In this document: positions 6,535-7,622 of the stretch, piece after piece
Layout: every line of letters begins with the position of its first letter
How positions within the stretch are numbered: position 1 is the stretch's first letter
Source: Planctomycetota bacterium
Lineage (GTDB): Bacteria; Planctomycetota; UBA1135; UBA2386
Direction of reading: 5' to 3'
Length of the DNA stretch: 7,622 nucleotides
Assembly: GCA_947455805.1 (NCBI GenBank)
Contig: CANGSN010000133.1
Location: 1 to 7,622, forward strand
The notes under the pieces: model-generated
The model's input: the letters and a program-made list of their open reading frames with translations, nothing else
Database searches by the model: none
What the model was told of the DNA's origin: nothing
Made by a program: the position numbers and the translations under genes

Positions 6535-6571
6535 GCTGAGCCTGGTCGCCGAGCGGGCGAGCCGGCTCAGC
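6535..6571. terminator. Long imperfect hairpin between convergent purF and vapC
   Basis: GCTGAGCC (6535-6542) is the exact reverse complement of GGCTCAGC (6564-6571). Inside, GG (6544-6545) pairs with CC (6562-6563) and TCGCC (6546-6550) with GGCGA (6556-6560), leaving single-base bulges and a five-base loop, about 15 pairs in all. It begins 25 bases after the purF stop, and its right arm includes the vapC stop codon (6567-6569). A bidirectional terminator is plausible, but there is no T-run on either side. Confidence 0.4.
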
Positions 6572-6986
6572 CGCCCGGCAGCAGGGCGACGCCGGCGGCG
6601 ATCGCTGCGCGCCGCAGCGGCACGTCGAGCGTCGCGAGAGGGGCCCGCATGCGTTGCGCCACTTCGAGGAACGTCGCGTCGTAGGCGGTGAGTTGGTGGG
6701 CCAGCGCGATGTCGACCACCGCGCCGAGCGTGCGTGGACCTTCCACCGGGTCGGTCGTGATGCGCAGGTTCCCGAGCAGTTCGAAGAAGCGAACGCGCTG
6801 CGCCTGACTCAGGCCGCCCCTGCGCTCGGCGAGTGCGGTGACGTTGGCGACCTCGAGCCACCAGAGGGCTGGCACGATGGCCATGTTCTCCACCAACAGT
6901 CCGAGCACCAAGTCGCCGTAGGCGCAGCGCTGGTCGCGGAAGCACCAGGTGAGGGCGATGGAGCTGTCGATCACGATCCCGCTCAA
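6567..6986 (-). CDS. vapC: VapC-type PIN-domain ribonuclease toxin
   Basis: The 139-residue protein is a PIN domain of normal toxin length. The four acidic residues that coordinate Mg2+ are visible in their usual places: D7 (IVIDSSIALTW), E45 (ALWWLEVANV), D103 (LTAYDATFLEVA) and D121 (PLATLDVPLRRAA). VapC toxins are cytoplasmic endoribonucleases, often cutting tRNA or rRNA, and are neutralised by a cognate antitoxin. The start is a TTG whose last two bases begin the antitoxin stop (TTGA overlap), and GAGG lies seven bases upstream inside the antitoxin gene, so translation is probably coupled. The rarer start codon would keep toxin output below antitoxin output, which is inference. The RNA target cannot be told from sequence. 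The catalytic set is complete, so the toxin is probably active. Confidence 0.9.
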   Translation of the reverse strand: MSGIVIDSSIALTWCFRDQRCAYGDLVLGLLVENMAIVPALWWLEVANVTALAERRGGLSQAQRVRFFELLGNLRITTDPVEGPRTLGAVVDIALAHQLTAYDATFLEVAQRMRAPLATLDVPLRRAAIAAGVALLPGG

Positions 6987-7237
6987 GGCCTGCCCTCGTC
7001 CCGCAGTTGCCGGATGCTGGCGCCCTCCGGCAGGCTGCCGCCCTCGAACTCCAACAGCGCCTGGACTGCGGCGCGCACGCGGGCCCGATCGAACTCGACG
7101 TAGGGGACCAGCTGCGCGACCGGGCGGCCGTGGCGCGTGATGACGATGCAGTCCCCGCGCTCGACCTGGTCGAGCAGGTAGCTGAGTCGGGTCTTGGCGT
7201 CGAAGACCCCTACTTCGCGGACGCGGTCGGCGCTCAT
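6983..7237 (-). CDS. vapB: Phd/YefM-family antitoxin (VapB role)
   Basis: The 84-residue product starts MSADRVREVGVFDAKTRL and follows the Phd/YefM pattern: a short strand, a helix with the AKTRLSYLLDQVERGD region (about 14-29), then CIVITRHGRPVAQLVPY (30-46), the strand pair that normally ends the DNA-binding dimerisation fold. The remaining ~38 residues are the likely toxin-binding tail, ending GASIRQLRDEGRP. Antitoxins of this family bind the PIN toxin and, as a complex, repress their own promoter. It lies first in the operon and overlaps vapC by 4 bp. No ribosome binding site is visible before the ATG at 7237. A palindrome sits 15-27 bases upstream and is a good operator candidate. The symbol reflects role and pairing; by fold it is Phd-like rather than an AbrB- or RHH-type VapB. 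Confidence 0.88.
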   Translation of the reverse strand: MSADRVREVGVFDAKTRLSYLLDQVERGDCIVITRHGRPVAQLVPYVEFDRARVRAAVQALLEFEGGSLPEGASIRQLRDEGRP

Positions 7238-7244
7238 CGAATCT

Positions 7245-7273
7245 AGTCTGTCTGGTCAGACCAGGATCGTCAA
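7245..7273 (-). promoter_or_regulatory. Possible vapBC promoter
   Basis: Read on the minus strand, TTGACG (7273-7268) matches the -35 consensus at five of six positions. Seventeen bases further on, CAGACT (7250-7245) is a weak -10 (three of six). Transcription would then begin at about 7237-7238, right at the vapB ATG, which would make a leaderless message and agrees with the lack of a ribosome binding site. The -10 match is poor. Confidence 0.3.
7252..7264. promoter_or_regulatory. Palindromic operator candidate for VapBC autoregulation
   Basis: CTGGTCAGACCAG is a perfect inverted repeat of two 6-base arms around a single central base. It lies 15-27 bases upstream of the vapB start, between the suggested -35 and -10 elements, where a bound Phd-type antitoxin-toxin complex would block RNA polymerase. 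Position and symmetry are visible directly; binding is inferred from how this family is regulated. Confidence 0.5.
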
Positions 7274-7409
7274 GCGGACACGGCTGCTCGAGAGAATCGT
7301 CGCCGGGGTGGCGCAGAACGCGATGCCTACGGGATCGCAGAGCGGTCGGGCGTCCCTCCAGCCCGCAGCTCGCCGCGCCGACCTCGAGGCGGCTGCCGCC
7401 GCGCCGCCG

Positions 7410-7622
7410 TCAGTCGGCGAGCCGTTCCTTCTTCACGCGCGAGCGCAGCTTCGGCACCAGCAGCAGCGCCTCGCGGGCGATCCTGCTGTCCATCTTCGAC
7501 TTGCCGACGCGGCGGTCGACGAAGTGGATCGGGATCTCGCGCACCTTGAAGCCGGCGCGCACCATGCGGAACGCCATCTCGATCTGGAACGCGTAGCCCT
7601 GCGCGTGCACGGCCGACAGGTC
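7410..7622 (-). CDS. GT2 glycosyltransferase, dolichol-phosphate mannose synthase-like, 5' partial (C-terminal 70 residues)
   Basis: The frame is open to the right edge, so the catalytic N-terminal part lies outside the window. The visible C-terminus reads DLSAVHAQGYAFQIEMAFRM, then VRAGFKVREIPIHFVDRRVGKSKM and a basic helix ending LVPKLRSRVKKERLAD. The sequence GYxFQIEM...GxxVxEIPIxFxxRxxGxSKM is characteristic of polyprenol-phosphate mannosyl/glucosyl transferases of the DPM1 group, which move a sugar from a nucleotide donor to a polyprenyl phosphate at the cytoplasmic face of the membrane. The family's region after this motif may carry membrane helices in some members; here the protein ends soon after it, so this is the short, single-domain form. 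The donor sugar is unknown. The 145 bases between 7265 and 7409 hold no gene I can support. Confidence 0.85.
   Translation of the reverse strand, partial: DLSAVHAQGYAFQIEMAFRMVRAGFKVREIPIHFVDRRVGKSKMDSRIAREALLLVPKLRSRVKKERLAD

Noticed and set aside
7388..7400. Terminator for the partial glycosyltransferase gene
   Set aside because: The repeat leaves only about five pairs with a three-base loop, has no T-run, and such GGC/GCC repeats are frequent by chance here.
7265..7409. Possible small gene or RNA in the 145-bp gap between vapB and the glycosyltransferase
   Set aside because: No start with a ribosome binding site and no recognisable product or RNA fold was seen. The short palindrome GGCGGCTGCCGCC (7388-7400) is unremarkable at this base composition.

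Overview
The window is very GC-rich, chromosomal-looking DNA with ordinary gene density. It most resembles a Planctomycetota genome. The main pointers are the truncated S26 signal peptidase, whose long insertion ends in an 'RRLxVxxDVxxW'-like stretch before a GDSxxDSRxSRxFG box, the secreted CBM9-like protein, and the small AT-hook protein. This taxonomic reading is inference from protein style; no rRNA or other marker is present.

Layout. (1) At 2-3122, three plus-strand genes are joined by 4-bp GTGA overlaps: the C-terminal part of an S26 signal peptidase-like protein, a CPBP/CAAX-type intramembrane protease homologue with a degenerate second motif, and a secreted CBM9-like protein whose C-terminal half reads as a metallo-beta-lactamase fold without zinc ligands. 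(2) At 3236-4093 there is a histone-H1-like AT-hook protein, followed in the same frame by what looks like the C-terminal half of a bestrophin-like (DUF4239-like) membrane protein. (3) At 4121-5023 (minus) lies a fold-type IV PLP aminotransferase, divergent from purF at 5055-6509 (plus), with only 31 bp between start codons. (4) At 6567-7237 (minus) lies a vapBC-type toxin-antitoxin pair with an upstream palindrome that looks like an autoregulatory operator. (5) At 7410-7622 (minus) is the C-terminal end of a dolichol-phosphate-mannose synthase-like GT2 glycosyltransferase. No rRNA, tRNA, CRISPR array, insertion sequence or prophage gene was found.

How the parts may work together. The first three genes are translationally coupled and all act at or beyond the membrane, so they plausibly form one envelope-related unit. 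Two of the three carry enzyme folds with key catalytic residues missing; this is the most unusual part of the window. The aminotransferase and PurF are core metabolism and share a very short divergent control region. vapBC is a self-contained module. I see no convincing defence, biosynthetic or mobile system; the novelty is in unusual domain combinations, a truncated gene remnant and a few structured non-coding sites.
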